The notes below the pieces were generated by a model. It was given only the letters and a program-made list of their open reading frames with translations, did no database searches and was not told the DNA's origin. This document shows, piece after piece, positions 11,427 to 22,895 of a stretch of 64,000 nt of DNA (positions within the stretch are counted from its first letter, which is position 1; the number at the start of each line of letters is the position of its first letter). The position numbers and the translations under genes were made by a program. Source of the stretch: Congeria kusceri (taxonomy: Eukaryota > Mollusca > Bivalvia > Myida > Dreissenidae); NCBI GenBank assembly GCA_027627225.1, contig CM051025.1, positions 56,421,681-56,485,680 of the forward strand, written 5' to 3'.

Positions 11427-13686
11427 TATTACTTATTTCTTATGTTTAATGACTACCTATTTGCTCTGGTAGTAACACCGACTAATATAATAAAATTTTA
11501 AAATATAAATGTGACTAACGCTGATTAAATGACTTCACCCCTATACTATACTGTTCCATCAACTATTATTTATTGTAATTTGAACCGGAAACATGTATAT
11601 GTGTATTGTAATCTGAATATTGTATAATATTTTCCCCGTGTTGTATCTATGCATACATACCTGGGAGTAATAAAGTATTTTTCTGTTCTGTTAATTACTT
11701 TTAATATGCACATGCAAGGGTATGTGGCAGGAAGGGGTCGATATTCCCACTAAATTGTTGATGGCATCGTAAAACCAATTGATCGGTTGTGCTGTTGGAA
11801 GTAAACTGATCTTGCTTCTGTAATTTTGTTATAATAAAAATTTCAAAGATATTTTAAGACAACGGACGAATATCGAGTTTTAAGCACTTCAGGATAGTTA
11901 CAAACATGAGTCTGGCAATTAAAGCACTCAATTTTAATGACCAGACAAACAACGCATGGCAAAGTTATATAACGTAAAATTTGATAACATGACCAGGTGT
12001 TTAACCTATTAAATCCACTTATATTTCACAAAACGTCGGTGTTTAGTTTCCATGCCATAATAGGTCTACTAACTCAAAGGGAAATAACAATCAATTAATA
12101 TAGAACATGTGTTTATTCGTACATGACATTCATATAATCCGATTGTCACTGATATTTGTTTATTGGTCATGCTCTCTTACGAGGGTCGCATTTTTCAACA
12201 AGTAAACCATTTAAGCAAACGTACTGCAAATAAGACAATATTAATTGCAGACACAATTATAATAAAAATTGCTGTTTACAATAGCTTGTTAAACTGATAT
12301 CATAAGGACAGACAGCACACTTTAATAGACCTTGTCCCAAATGAGTTTCATTGAAACGAGTTAGTTATCTTGTAGGTTAGGGCTCTAGTACTTAGGTCAT
12401 CAAAAGTTTACCAGATAACAATATATTGACGTGTCATATCAAGATAATAATATTTGACACAAACATTTTACTTAATTGCAACATGCATTGTTATTTTGAT
12501 TTTCTGCAAAAGAAAGAATACCCATCGAAAACACAAACCAATACACACAGTGTTTTCGAAACAATATATTCAAATATGTCATCACTCTAGGCGCATGGTA
12601 CAACATCATCGATGCAATATATATAATGTAGTGCAATATTTGCAGACAAGCTAATGGGACAAAGTCTAATTAGATAAGATCATGAATTACAACCAAAACC
12701 ACCCTACAAACTGTACTGACACTTAAATGACCCGCAGTAAAATTAGGATCATAAGCATACTGTAGATCAACATTGTTTTATCGAATGTTTCATTGAATAT
12801 GCTGCGTAATATTGACAATAAACAGACAACTTAGCAGCAATGTAAAGAATTAATATAGTATTCACCCATGTTTAATTGCTTTTAAATGTGGAAGTTGCAA
12901 CGCGCGTGTCAATTAAAGAAAAATAAAATAAAGACAATAAGTGCAATACAACGTGACTGGACTGTATTTAAATTATACATATGAAAGTTAAAAATAAATT
13001 GCAGCAGTTATTTAATGGATTTGTTTGCAAGAGTAACAGTAATGAAAAATATACAAACTTATTGGAGAAAAAGCACAAACAACAACATTCGGTGTAACGC
13101 GCTATATATAACTACCACATCTTTCTGTCAGTGCTGTTTTAGTTTATTATATAGAACTAACGACAGAAGGAGAATTGAAAGTATGTTGACACAGTTGGAT
13201 TAGACTCAAGTCATCAGCAGTATTGCGAATCACTTTTCTCGGATATATTGATTTGCAGACGTACCTTAAATTTCCTAACAAGTTGTGGTAACATATTATT
13301 AATACGCGTGTACTCGTAAAACAATATGTTTTTGAACAACTTAAAAATAAACAAATCCAAAGTCCAGGCTTTGCTCAATCTAACCAGGCGACTGTACATT
13401 GACATTGATTACTAGCGAAAATGTTTCATTTCCTGCTTAAATATAACATTGGAAAAACAATATTCGGGGACCAACCATTTGAAACGGTTGTTGAGAAACT
13501 TGAAACTTGTATACTAAAATAGAACACTACATATTCGTGTACATGGTATGTACAAAACAAAGTATTACCCCGATTGGCAGCAATGGGAACGTCTGTGTTG
13601 TCGTCGTCACTTAACCTGAGCCAGGACGGGATGGCGAGGGCCTGTCCCAAACACGCTGCACCAAACAACAGTAGCAGCAGCTTCAT
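6301..13686 (-). CDS. Stanniocalcin-like secreted protein, gene A (5 exons)
   Basis: Spliced model of 218 aa: exons 13686-13569, 8882-8713, 8461-8332, 6996-6885 and 6427-6301. All junctions are GT-AG and phases 1, 0, 1, 2 close the frame. Residues 1-18 form a signal peptide (MKLLLLLFG...GQALA). The mature protein has cysteines at 48, 57, 62, 69, 83, 107, 123, 137, 148 and 189. The spacings C-x8-C-x4-C and C-x15-C-x13-C match the core of vertebrate stanniocalcins, secreted glycoprotein hormones linked to calcium and phosphate balance. A CLERRFPCG motif is shared exactly with gene B, the head-to-head paralogue. An NHT sequon lies at residues 102-104. The start at 13686 is preferred over the in-frame ATG at 13728 because the TATA box puts the cap site close to 13730. 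Its intron 3 is absent from gene B. The family call rests on cysteine pattern and size, not a search; ligand and role in this animal are unknown. Confidence 0.85.
6885..6996 (-). CDS. Gene A exon 4: STC-like core, second half
   Basis: Encodes residues 140-176 (GEVDGMNFCDF...GMEEVRLLIG). The acceptor is TTTTTCAG|GTGAAG and the donor ACAAG|GTCAGT, phase 2. It aligns without gaps to the second half of gene B exon 3 (AGMDACTF...LGIDEISRLV). Confidence 0.9.
7345..7614. mobile_element. Hairpin MITE, full copy, in gene A intron 3
   Basis: The ends are inverted repeats (GATGCGTGTCATGGGAAACC... and ...GGTTTTCCCACGAAACGCC). Inside are paired inverted blocks built on GATCAGCCTGTGCAGTCCAC. Related copies lie at 38362-38552, 42436-42646 and 46130-46170. 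No coding capacity. Confidence 0.8.
8059..8320. mobile_element. MITE with imperfect TIRs next to the gene A exon 3 donor
   Basis: The terminal inverted repeats share TATTCACAAAGCTCCT (left, about 8065-8080) and AGGAGCTTTGTGAATA (right, about 8298-8313), with weaker pairing further in. The interior is AT-rich and non-coding. The right end stops about ten bases inside intron 3, almost touching the splice donor at 8331-8330. Confidence 0.65.
8332..8461 (-). CDS. Gene A exon 3: STC-like core
   Basis: Encodes residues 97-139 plus one base, starting GKLWLNHTSIC. Cysteines 107, 123 and 137 are spaced x15 and x13. The acceptor is TTATTTTAG|GGTAAG and the donor GAAG|GTAGTA. It corresponds to the first half of gene B exon 3. 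A second copy of the acceptor lies about 40 bp upstream on the transcript. Confidence 0.9.
8448..8520. repeat. Short tandem duplication spanning the gene A exon 3 acceptor
   Basis: The block AACCAAAGCTTACCCTAAAA at about 8449-8468 is repeated as AACCAAAGCTAACCCTGAAA at about 8489-8508. On the transcribed strand each contains TTATTT(T/C)AG|GGT, a complete 3' splice site. Using the distal copy would put a TAG directly after the first codon. Confidence 0.75.
8713..8882 (-). CDS. Gene A exon 2: first half of the STC-like core
   Basis: Encodes residues 40-96 with five cysteines, including GRCEFYDCLE and RRFPCGARGY. The acceptor is TTTAAAG|AATCCC and the donor GAGTTT|GTAAGT, phase 0. It aligns along its whole length with gene B exon 2, with identical entry and exit phases. 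Confidence 0.92.
10116..10385. repeat. 54-bp minisatellite, 5 copies
   Basis: Five almost identical 54-bp units (CTGCTTAAAGTACATTCATA...) in gene A intron 1. The period is a multiple of three and the unit has no stops in two frames, so long repetitive open frames exist on both strands; these are not genes. Confidence 0.95.
10410..10745. repeat. 56-bp minisatellite, 6 copies
   Basis: Six units of 56 bp (GGTGG(C/A)TGGTTTCTGACAC...GAATACAGAT) with few differences (GAGA or AAGA, one ATACAG to ATTCAG). It begins 24 bp after the 54-bp array, with which it shares no sequence. Also in gene A intron 1. Confidence 0.95.
11349..11430. repeat. (CTT)n and (AAT)n microsatellite
   Basis: A short CTT run is followed by about 65 bp of imperfect AAT/ATA repeats with occasional ATC units, in gene A intron 1. 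Confidence 0.95.
13569..13686 (-). CDS. Gene A exon 1: signal peptide
   Basis: Encodes residues 1-39, a leucine-rich signal peptide with cleavage predicted after GQALA, then an acidic SDDDNTD stretch. The donor is CGGG|GTAATA, phase 1. Confidence 0.85.
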
Positions 13687-13756
13687 TGTGCTCTTCGTTA
13701 TTATGCTTTTGGAAAGATTCGGGTACACTAAATGAGAGACTGGGTGAGAATACGTT

Positions 13757-13815
13757 TATTTATATCAGTGATTTATCAGACTCAATGATATCAGCCACTG
13801 ATACATGACCATTGG
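13757..13815 (-). promoter_or_regulatory. Gene A core promoter: TATA box and CCAAT
   Basis: TATAAATA lies on the minus strand at 13764-13757, 71 bp upstream of the chosen ATG, with CCAAT at 13815-13811. A cap site about 25-30 bp downstream of the TATA box falls near 13730, which leaves a 5' UTR of about 45 nt and places the alternative ATG at 13728 too close to the cap for efficient use. Confidence 0.55.
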
Positions 13816-14414
13816 CCCCTCACGTACCGTCATCAAGCTTTTGACCTTGATGATCACGCTTATTTGTTTTGTAGCCTAAACCTTTCATCGGGATATTCGT
13901 AAATAAACTCCGTAATTACGACAGTTTCTGTGACATAACCGCATCATTTAGTATGATAATGACATTTTGGCGGGACAGGCGCATACTTAAGGTAAAACAT
14001 TCCTGATATATTTTAAGAATTTCCGGTTGCCACTTTTTTCTTCTCGAAGAACAGGATTTCCAAAACATTTGTCAAACAATTTCGTCGTTGTGTAAAGTGA
14101 GTTGCTAACACGAGTTTATTTACATAAGAATGACCATTGTTGGTTAATATGACACCTCTGGGCATTGGGCCCATATCCCTTGTTACAGAAATTGAAGCGA
14201 TTGATTATGGAGTTGGTCATTGGCCCAGGCTGCCGACCATTGCCTTGTTTTTGTAGATGGTTCCTATAATTTTATAATGTTCATTTGCTGATCTTGTCAC
14301 TGCTATGCTTGCCACATAAATGTGTCATGTCTTTTAAGGATATGATAATGATTTGGTCATTGACGTGTGCTTGCTCTTTAATAAACTACTGATAAAATTT
14401 ACATATGTCTGACC

Positions 14415-14484
14415 AATAGGTTAGCTAGACAAACCTAGGAATCAGAGGTCCTATATTCGATCCCCGACCGAGGCACTACTTTTT
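14415..14484 (+). mobile_element. tRNA-like SINE head fragment
   Basis: A degenerate tRNA-like 70-mer with a good B box (TATTCGATCCCC) and a weak A-box region (TAGGTTAGCTAG). The body does not match the two SINEs at 3500 and 21793, so it is probably another SINE family or a decayed tRNA pseudogene. Confidence 0.4.
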
Positions 14485-15464
14485 TTGTCCTTTTAAATGC
14501 GCTTTATGATTTAGTTTTTGCGGTTAAACAGTATATGACATTTTTAAAAGGTTTGACCATTTTGAACATTTGTAAACAAGTCCCTTTAAGATCCATTAGT
14601 AACGTTACGCTATGTGAATACGTTTGGAGATCTTAAACCTCGAGATGTAATCATCATACACGTCAGCTAGAGACTCTGTGATGCAAAGAGCTATGTCCTG
14701 CACTTAGGTTTTGGTAGTTATTGAGAACTCAGTAGGTAAACAAGTAATGGATGCATTAGCGCTTGACGTCTTAATTGGAAACATCAAATCAAAGTGTACG
14801 GGTTATGGCGGTTTAAATCTAAAACTTCACTCTGTGGGTATCCGGCTAGTATTAATTTTACTGTAAATCTTTGATAAATTGGCAATATCATATAGATATT
14901 TTTGAACATCTTTTTTCTGGAACATAGTCGTTTTCGAAATAATTTCGTTGAATTATACTATACTGACATCGGCTGCTTTAGTTTTAAGTCACATATACTA
15001 AAGCTTTATAAAGCATGTCAACAAATCAATATAATGAACTCTTACAACCCTGAGGCTATCTCTCAGACGTTTCTCCGTTGGTATCACTTCTCCGAAGAAG
15101 TAAATTAATTTGCAGTCTAGTCTTGATTAATGTCGCCTCTGATTTGTGAAGCCGCTATCACTGAAAACATTCCGATGTGTTTTAATCTTACACCGAAAAC
15201 ACATTCTGTGGTAGTGTTAAAGTTTGGAATGCAATAAACACACTCCGCAAAGAAACCATAAATATATGTTTGCCTGAATGTGTAACTTAGGAAAAAAAGT
15301 AGCAAAAATTTAACGGTTTATGTTATCGGTTTGTATTATTTACTTATTGGCTGTGAAATATGTTGTGATAAGGACACAAACATTATTATTGGAGACGATA
15401 GCCATATTCGTATACATATTCGTTTTGTTTGCATTTTAGGTCTTCTGATTAGGTTAGATCGAAA

Positions 15465-16905
15465 GTAGTGCCTATTACTAAAGAGTTCCTTTTTTCTTTT
15501 GGTAAAAAAGCCATTTAGCAATCTGAGACATGCCTTTTGTGTTTATTTCTTATATCCCATGTGTGTCTGGAACATTTTGGTGCATTTCATTTCAGGCTAA
15601 CTTGAAAAGTTAACTTTTGGCGTGTGTTTACTGTCGTGGGGGCTTTTGAAAAAAAATATGACTGCCGAAACCCTGTTTTCTACCGGTGTCTGCATTCTGG
15701 TGAGATGCATTTTCTTAGAAGTAACATGACATATCTTTTTATTTCAATTTTTAAAAGAGGACAGATTCATCTTTAAATTGATACCAGACTAGCACAATCT
15801 GAAATAAAGAAACGGCTGGATAAATGCTTGGAGAGTTTGCCGTTTTATAATGGGACCCTATGGGAAATGGAATTACTGGTTTCTAACCTGTGAGAAAACC
15901 AATGACCGGCTTTTTAGGGTCCACTTTTAGATAAAATCACCATTTGACTGTGCTATGTTATTGCTCTTTATTATTATTCACGGGAGAAAATGTGATTAAT
16001 ATCATAATTGACATGTTTTCTACTATTTTAAAGCGAAACCTGTTTTTTCGGGTAAAAAAAGTAAAAACAAGTACGGAAACTCGCCTTTTGCATCTCACAT
16101 CACATCGAATCATTTTATAAGCAACTTATTACACGTTTTATACATTATTAATGTCCATTGCATTAAAATAAGTCTAAATGAACTGTAATTGGAGTGTTTT
16201 GTATGATTTAGGTACGAATTTTAGCTCCCGCTCCCCATACAATCCAAGTACTGAAAACGCAAGCCAGATGGCTTATCATATGTCACAGTCCATTGTGTTT
16301 TTTAAGCATTTTTACTTAGCTGATCGACATGAAAGTTTGCATGTGTGGTCAAAGTAGGTAAATAATTATGTAGACGATTTTTTTTCAAGATTGCAAAAGT
16401 TTTAGTTTTATTTAAGGTTAGATACCAGGAAATCATTTTTTTGTATCCCTCCATGGTCCATTCGAAATTAGCGCCTATTACTAAAGAGTTCCTTTTCTCT
16501 TTTGGTAAAAAAGCCATTTAGCAATCAGAAACATGTCTTTCGTGGTTTTTTCTTATATCCCACGTGTGTCTGAAACATTTTGGTGCATTTCATTAGAGGT
16601 TAACTTGAAAAGTGAATTTTGTTTTGAGGGGGCGGGTGGGTGTTTACTGTCGTGTGGGGCTTTTGTCGAATATATGACTGCCAAAACCCTGTTTTCTACC
16701 GGTGTCTACATTAAGGTGAGATGCATTTTCTTAGAAACAACGTGGCGTATATTTTATTGCAATTTTTGGAAGACGACAGATTTATCTTTAAACTGATACC
16801 AGGCTTGCACAATCTAAAATAAAGGAAAGGCTCGAAAAATGCTTTGAAAGTTTGCCGTTTTATAGTTGGACCCTATGGAAATTGGAATTATAGGTATCTA
16901 ACTTT
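15465..16905. repeat. Direct duplication of about 445 bp, copies offset by 1003 bp
   Basis: Copy 1 (about 15465-15900) and copy 2 (about 16468-16905) share long blocks, for example ACTAAAGAGTTCCTTTT, GGTAAAAAAGCCATTTAGCA, CATTTTGGTGCATTTCATT and CCCTGTTTTCTACCGGTGTC, at a constant offset. They are diverged by point changes and small indels. The frames within (16302-16517 minus, 16533-16796 plus) are not conserved between copies, so the unit is treated as non-coding. Confidence 0.85.
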
Positions 16906-17342
16906 AACTCTGTTAAATATCCCACAATGTACTTAAATCGCATTTGTGCGCGCACAACAAACGGAGGAAATTCCGTATAATCTTTTTATAGTTAAGTCAA
17001 TATAATATCGTTGAATCGGTCAATGTGGCAAATTACTGACCTGCAGAAAATGATTCACGGACCAATCGTAAATGTTTTATTTAAATATAATGTAATGATT
17101 CTATTTAAAATTGATGTAGGACATATACATATGTAGAACTTTAACATACATGCGTGTACATACGTATTGTCTAAAATAAATCAATACCATTTTATTATGA
17201 AGAAGTACTAGACCTTGTGTATATGAATTTGAATATAAATAAAATGGATGACATTTGGAAATATATGAAGAATTAAGACAATTACAAAGTTAATATTGCA
17301 TTTTTAAATATAATAATTAAATAAACAATACGTTAAGGTCAA

Positions 17343-17432
17343 TTTCTTATAACACTTTCGAAAACAAAACCCACAACAACAACAAAAGCATAATGAACAA
17401 CAAAACAACAACAACAACAACACATTAACAAC
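17343..17432. repeat. (AAC)n low-complexity tract
   Basis: Imperfect AAC/ACA repeats within AT-rich sequence. The minus-strand cysteine-, phenylalanine- and leucine-rich frame across it is a by-product of the repeat. Confidence 0.85.
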
Positions 17433-18349
17433 ATTTGTTGATATTGTCATTGTTATGTTATTACATGCATTAACCTGTAAAATCAAAACGCTGACAGCGT
17501 ATAAAGACTGTTGGCGAGAAAAGAAACTAAAAGCAACTGAATTTTGAGAGTATTTTTTATCTTAAGAACATTTATTTGAATTAAATCACCTGTCTGTAAT
17601 ATAATGTCTACAAAATAAATCTCGTAACTCATAATTATACAATCTACTTAAAATAAGCTGGCATTTGAACTCATTGAAGTTGGAGATCCAGGGGAAGCAA
17701 ATATGTGTGTGCACATTATTTAAGAAGCAAACAGAGCTAAATGCATGCAAGTCAATCTACAACGGCTAAAATAGTCATTGAACCGTATAAGATCGAATCA
17801 ATTTTCAGTTTTTTACACCAAGGGCGTAGCGCCCTATGCCCACAATACGCATGTGCTTAATACGAAATGCAAAGGATAAAAAATAAAATATTTGCTTAAA
17901 CTGTAAGAACAGAATGGCGAGTCAAATGTGTGTATTAATTTTCTTATATGAATGACCTGTTAATTGCTCAATGTGCAAGCCAAAACGATGTTTACGGTTT
18001 GACGTCATCAGTAACATAACCATAAGATTTAAGTTGAAGCTACGAGCAATTGACGTTACGACAGAGCCGAGTTATCAGTATCTGAGTACAGATTCCTAGT
18101 TCATCGCAGTAATTTAAGCACTGTCGCAAATAGAAGATATCTATTTGTGCGTAGTCTAGAATTATATCACATCTGTTTGGCTTAAATATTTTTCTCTGTA
18201 TAATAATTTACCCATAAACGTATTGCAATATTGAATTTTCTTTGACATGAATTGAAATTAAATCTTGTCGGAATATGCATACTGTTAATCAATGGTGTTT
18301 CAAAATTAATCTCATTAACACCGAGGTTTCAGATTTATTTAGCACAGTT

Positions 18350-18960
18350 TTTATGCCCCCGGCATATTCATGCAGGAGGCATATAGTGATTGTCCTGTCC
18401 GTCCTTCCGTCCGTCCTTCCGTCCATGACAAGGTTAAGTAGATTTTACCGTTTCGTCTAGCACCAACACCACTTACCACAATACTTGGATATTTACACAG
18501 TTGTTGCTTATGGCCATTACCTATCCACCCATACCACCCAACCTCACTTTGACCTTGACTTTGACCTAATTTGCACTTTGAATAATTCAAATGGGCTGTT
18601 TCTTGGTAAACTAGATTTTACCGTTTCGACTAGCGCCAACACCGCTTGCAACAACACTTTGATATTTACACAGTTGTTACTTATGACCGTTTTCAACCTA
18701 CCCATATCACCTAACCTCACTTTGACCTGGACCTTGACCTACTTTGCACTTAGAATTATTCAAATGGGCTGTTTCTTGGTTAACTAGATTTTACCGTTTC
18801 GTCTAGCTCCAACACAGCTTGCTCCAATACTTGGATACTAACACAGTTGTTGCTTATGACTATCCCTAATCAACCCATATCACCCAACCTCACTTTAACC
18901 TTGACCTAATTTGTACTAAGAAATGGGCTATCCAGCACCAACCGGGGGCATGTGTGTTTG
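18350..18960. repeat. Repeat element with about 173-bp tandem units x3
   Basis: Three diverged units each contain AGATTTTACCGTTTCG, ACACAGTTGTTGCTTATG and CACTTTGACCTTGAC-like blocks (starts near 18440, 18613 and 18787). The set is bounded by TATGCCCCCGG at the left and CCGGGGGCATG at the right, which form short terminal inverted repeats. A CCGTCCTTCCGTC micro-repeat sits near the left end. No coding potential. Confidence 0.85.
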
Positions 18961-19504
18961 TCAAACACATAATCTTGTTTTGTAAGCTACTGCATGAACT
19001 TAAAGAAACAAAACGCACAAAAAGGCATTTCTTTAGAAACGTCACTGCAGGGGTAACCGTCGATTCTGAAAACATTTAAATTGAGCGCAGCATCCTATTT
19101 CAGAAACTGTTCACTGTTCACCTTCCAAATCAAATCCATCTGAAGTCGATAAATATAAGTCTTCGGTACCGTCGTTTCTGTTGAAAGGACCGACGGTGCG
19201 TATGGTGGTGTAAATTCTACATCTTTGCAAACACCAGTCGTGATTTATGTTCATGTTTTAATTATTGTTTATAATGATAGGTTCTATATTGTGTTTTACA
19301 TTTCGTAGATGACATTGTTTTTGGTTCTGTCGAGAAAAATCCATGTATGGTACAAAATGAAAATAAGTATGTATACTGTTACTTACATAATTACTTAAAA
19401 GTGCCTCAACTGCTTCAGAATGCACCATTTTCTCCCTTATTGACCAAATTTTTCGAAGAAATATGTTGGTTATTAGATTGGGGTATGTCGTTGGGCGGGC
19501 GGCC

Positions 19505-21035
19505 TCAACTTTTAGTTTCCGCTCTCTAACTCGAGAACGGATTGAGATATTTCAATGAAACCTCATACATAGATACCTTATATCGAGTCCTCGCTTGGGA
19601 TTGCATATGGGGTGTGTGGGGTCAAGGTCAACGTCACCGTTGCTAAAAATAGAAAAACGGTTTCCGCTCAATAAATTGAGAACGCATCGAGATATTGTAA
19701 TGAAACTTCATACATAGATACCTTATATCGAGACCTCGCTTATGATTGCATATGGGGTAGGTGGGGTCAAGGTCAACGTCACCGTTGCTAAAATAGAAAA
19801 ACGGTTTCCGCTCAATAACTTGAGAACGCATCGAGGTATTTTAACGAAACTTTATACATAGATACCTTATATTAAGACATCGCTTGGGATTGCATATGGG
19901 GTGGGTGGGTTGAAGGTCAAGGTCACCGTTACTAAAAATAGAAAAACGGTTTGCGCTCAATCACTTGAGAATTCATCAAGATATTTTAATGAAACTTCAT
20001 ACATAGATACCGTACATTGACACCTCGCTTGGGATTGCAAATGGGGTGTGTGAGGTAAAGGTCACCGTTACTAAAAATAGAAAAACGGTTTTGCTCAATA
20101 ACTTGAGAACGCATCAAGATATTTCAATGAAACTTCATACATAGATACCATATATCAAGACCTCGCTTGGGATTGCATATGGGGTCAAGGTCACCGTTAC
20201 TAAAAATAGAAAAAATGGTTTCCGCTTAATAACTTGAGAACGCATTGAGATATTTTAATGAAACTTCATACATAGATACCTTATATCGAGACCTCTTTTG
20301 GCATTGCATATGTGGTTGGTGGGATTAAGGTCAAGGTCACCGTTACTAAAAATAGGAAAACTGTTTTCGCTCAATAACTTGACAACGCAGAGAGATATTG
20401 TAATGACACTTCATACATAGATACCTTACATCAATTCCTTGCTTCACATTGCATATGGTGTGGGTGGGGTCAAGGTCAAGGTCATCGTTACTAAAAATAG
20501 AAAACGGTTTTTACTTAACAACTTGAGAACGAATCAAGATATTTTAATGAAACTTCTTACATAGATACCGTATATCGAGACCTCTCTTAGGCTTGCATAT
20601 GTGGTGATGGGATCAAGGTCAAGGTCAGCGTTACTAAAAATAGAAAAACTGTTCTCGCACAATAACTCGACAACGCAGCGAGATATTTTAATGAAACTTC
20701 ATACATAGTTACCTTACATCAAGACATCGCTTGGGATTGCATATGGGGTGAGTGGGGTCATGGTCTACATTACTAAAAATAGAAAAATGGTTTCTGCTAA
20801 ATAACTTTAGAATGCATCAATCTATTTGAATGAAACTTCATACATAGATACCTTATATGTAGTCCGTGCTTGGGATTACATGTGGGGTAGGTGAGATTAA
20901 GGTGAAGGTCCATGTTACTAAAAATAGAAACAAGGTTTCTGCTCCATAACTTGAGAATGCATTGAGATATTTTAATGAAACTTCAAACATATATACCTTA
21001 TAATGAGACCTCGCTTATGATTGCATGTGGCACCG
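19505..21035. repeat. Satellite of about 145-bp units, about 10 copies, AAGGTCA-rich
   Basis: Each unit holds AACTTCATACATAGATACC, a CTCGCTTGGGATTGCATATG block, a GGTCAAGGTCA block and CGTTACTAAAAATAGAAAAA. Successive ATACATAGATACC blocks fall about 129-147 bp apart. Units differ by substitutions and loss of one GGTCAAG block. A partial copy on the opposite strand lies at about 50240-50480. Confidence 0.92.
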
Positions 21036-21792
21036 AGGACTTTCCTTCATTATTGTGCTGACTTTTATGCATTTCATTTCAAAAATTTGGTTTTCGTTTA
21101 ATTTCCACGTTTCTTGTTTCATTTGTTTTACACCCTCCCCCCTGGATGAATGTTCTCGTGTGCGTATAAATTTTACCACCCTGGCTACGCCCCTGTACAC
21201 CCCAAGCGCTCTGCTCGGTAGATACCAATTTAATTCTAAATAAGTTAAATTAGTTAAAATACATCCAAAACTATATGCAGAAGTTTAAGGCCTTTTCACA
21301 GTTCTTATGCATATGTCAACAAACAATAACAATCGTCAATTGAATGGTTATGACTGCTCCGCTATGTGTAATGAGTCCAAACGCCGCTGATAAAATTGTT
21401 TTAATATGTTGTAATGTGTAGTTAACCAGAACACAGCACACACAGAGACTCTATCATACCTGTGTGAATAGCAATACCATGAAGGCACTTGTAGATGTGG
21501 AATAAATGAATTATTATTATTGTTTCTTAGTGTTTTAATTCCGATCTATTTCTTGTCATCTGTTCATAGACAGTAGCATCGATAACAGGACGCCTCACAG
21601 CTCCGCCAGCGAAGCGCAGTAATATATCGATTTACTGACTCGTAGCCTGCACAGAAAAGTAGTTCCCTCAAGATTTCTGAATACAACTACTAAATCATGT
21701 CTAAAAAGCATCTTACATATTTGAATAGAGAAGTGCAAGATATTTATTGGGGACTTGTTTACCATATGGACGGATTTTCCCTTGAAACGTAG

Positions 21793-21985
21793 CGAAATGT
21801 CGCAATGGTGTAGTGGATATGGTGTCCGCCTTGCGACCGGGATGTCTCGGTTTCGATCCCCATTCAGGGAGCGTTCTCAAGATCTTTCTTAAGACACCAA
21901 GTACTGGTTCTTACATGGAAACGGAATCGAGAGTGTCTCTATAACAATAAGGCTTTCGATGCAATCGAGCTAAAATAAGTAGGTT
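21793..21985 (+). mobile_element. tRNA-derived SINE, copy 2
   Basis: Same family as 3500-3692: a tRNA-like head (GCAATGGTGTAGTGGATATG, B box GGTTTCGATCCC) and a body ending GCAATCGAGCTAAAATAA. Confidence 0.8.
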
Positions 21986-22502
21986 TCAACTAAACGTAGC
22001 GAAGTCCAGTATGACCATGTTCAGTTTATCAAACCGTTGCCTAATAACGACTGCCTATAAATCAGTGAACACATCATACACAGAGGAAGTGGACTTAGCC
22101 CGTATATCAAAGGGCGAAACAGAGCTGCCACGTTAACAAACTCTGTTGTCTAAAAATTAGATCACATATTGACAATGATGTTGTCATCGGATATGTTATC
22201 AGACAAACTGATTAAAAGTTCGCACCTATGGTGTTAGTATTGTTTGGAGATGCTGGGTGTTGATACCAACCTGATAACGAGAATGACTTCATCTGATAAC
22301 CGAGTATACCCAATATCGAACTGGTCAGTCACAAGACTTAGGTCAGATTGCAAATGCCATGATCCCCTTTTCAATAGACATTATTCTATGTATATTTACG
22401 AATAAAGGATACAGTACGGTTACAAGGACCTGTTAAGGCTTTCGTATATTAATATGTATATCATGATGAAATATTGCGAAGCAAATTATAACTTACTTCA
22501 CT

Positions 22503-22601
22503 AACGCCAGGTTTGTTGAAATATGAACGTATATATAACATAATACAGTTTGACGCCAGTTTTGTTGAAATATGTACGTATATATAACATAATACAGTTT
22601 G
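22503..22601. repeat. Tandem duplication of a 50-bp TATA-rich block upstream of gene B
   Basis: Two copies of ACGCCAG..TTTGTTGAAATATG..ACGTATATATAACATAATACAGTTTG, about 50 bp apart, ending about 110 bp before the gene B TATA box. Each contains CGTATATATAA. Confidence 0.9.
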
Positions 22602-22693
22602 TAAATCATAAAGCGTCGCATTTTACCAACATGTTTTCGTATTTACGGTTATCATCCCTTTGATTATTTTATCAGTTTATAATCATTCTTCTG

Positions 22694-22720
22694 ATTGGTC
22701 ACAATTTTGTATATATAAAT
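22694..22720 (+). promoter_or_regulatory. Gene B core promoter: inverted CCAAT and TATA box
   Basis: TATATAAAT at 22712-22720 is preceded by ATTGG (inverted CCAAT) at 22694-22698. A cap site near 22745 would give a 5' UTR of about 60 nt to the ATG at 22805. The layout resembles gene A. Confidence 0.6.
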
Positions 22721-22804
22721 CTTTGTTAAACCTTTGATTTATTAAATAGTTACTTATAGGCTTTATCGAAGGTTTACAAATAGTTACAAATCTAAATTAA
22801 AGCA

Positions 22805-22895
22805 ATGAAATCTGTTGTTTTGATTGTCGTCTGTTGTGCTCTAGGAGCTAATGCTTGGAGGTTTTGGAGCAACCCCAGGGTCCAGCCCCACGAAG
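22805..22895 (+). CDS. Gene B exon 1: signal peptide
   Basis: Encodes residues 1-30: signal peptide, then WRFWSNPRVQPHE. The donor is GAAG|GTATAC, phase 1. Too short for a long-ORF scan; supported by the TATA box upstream and a phase match to exon 2. Confidence 0.87.

Noticed and set aside
11550..11695. Possible LINE 3' tail (AATAAAGTATTTTTCTGTTCTG-like end)
   Set aside because: The end resembles some CR1/L2-type tails, but no coding remnant or target-site duplication could be found nearby.
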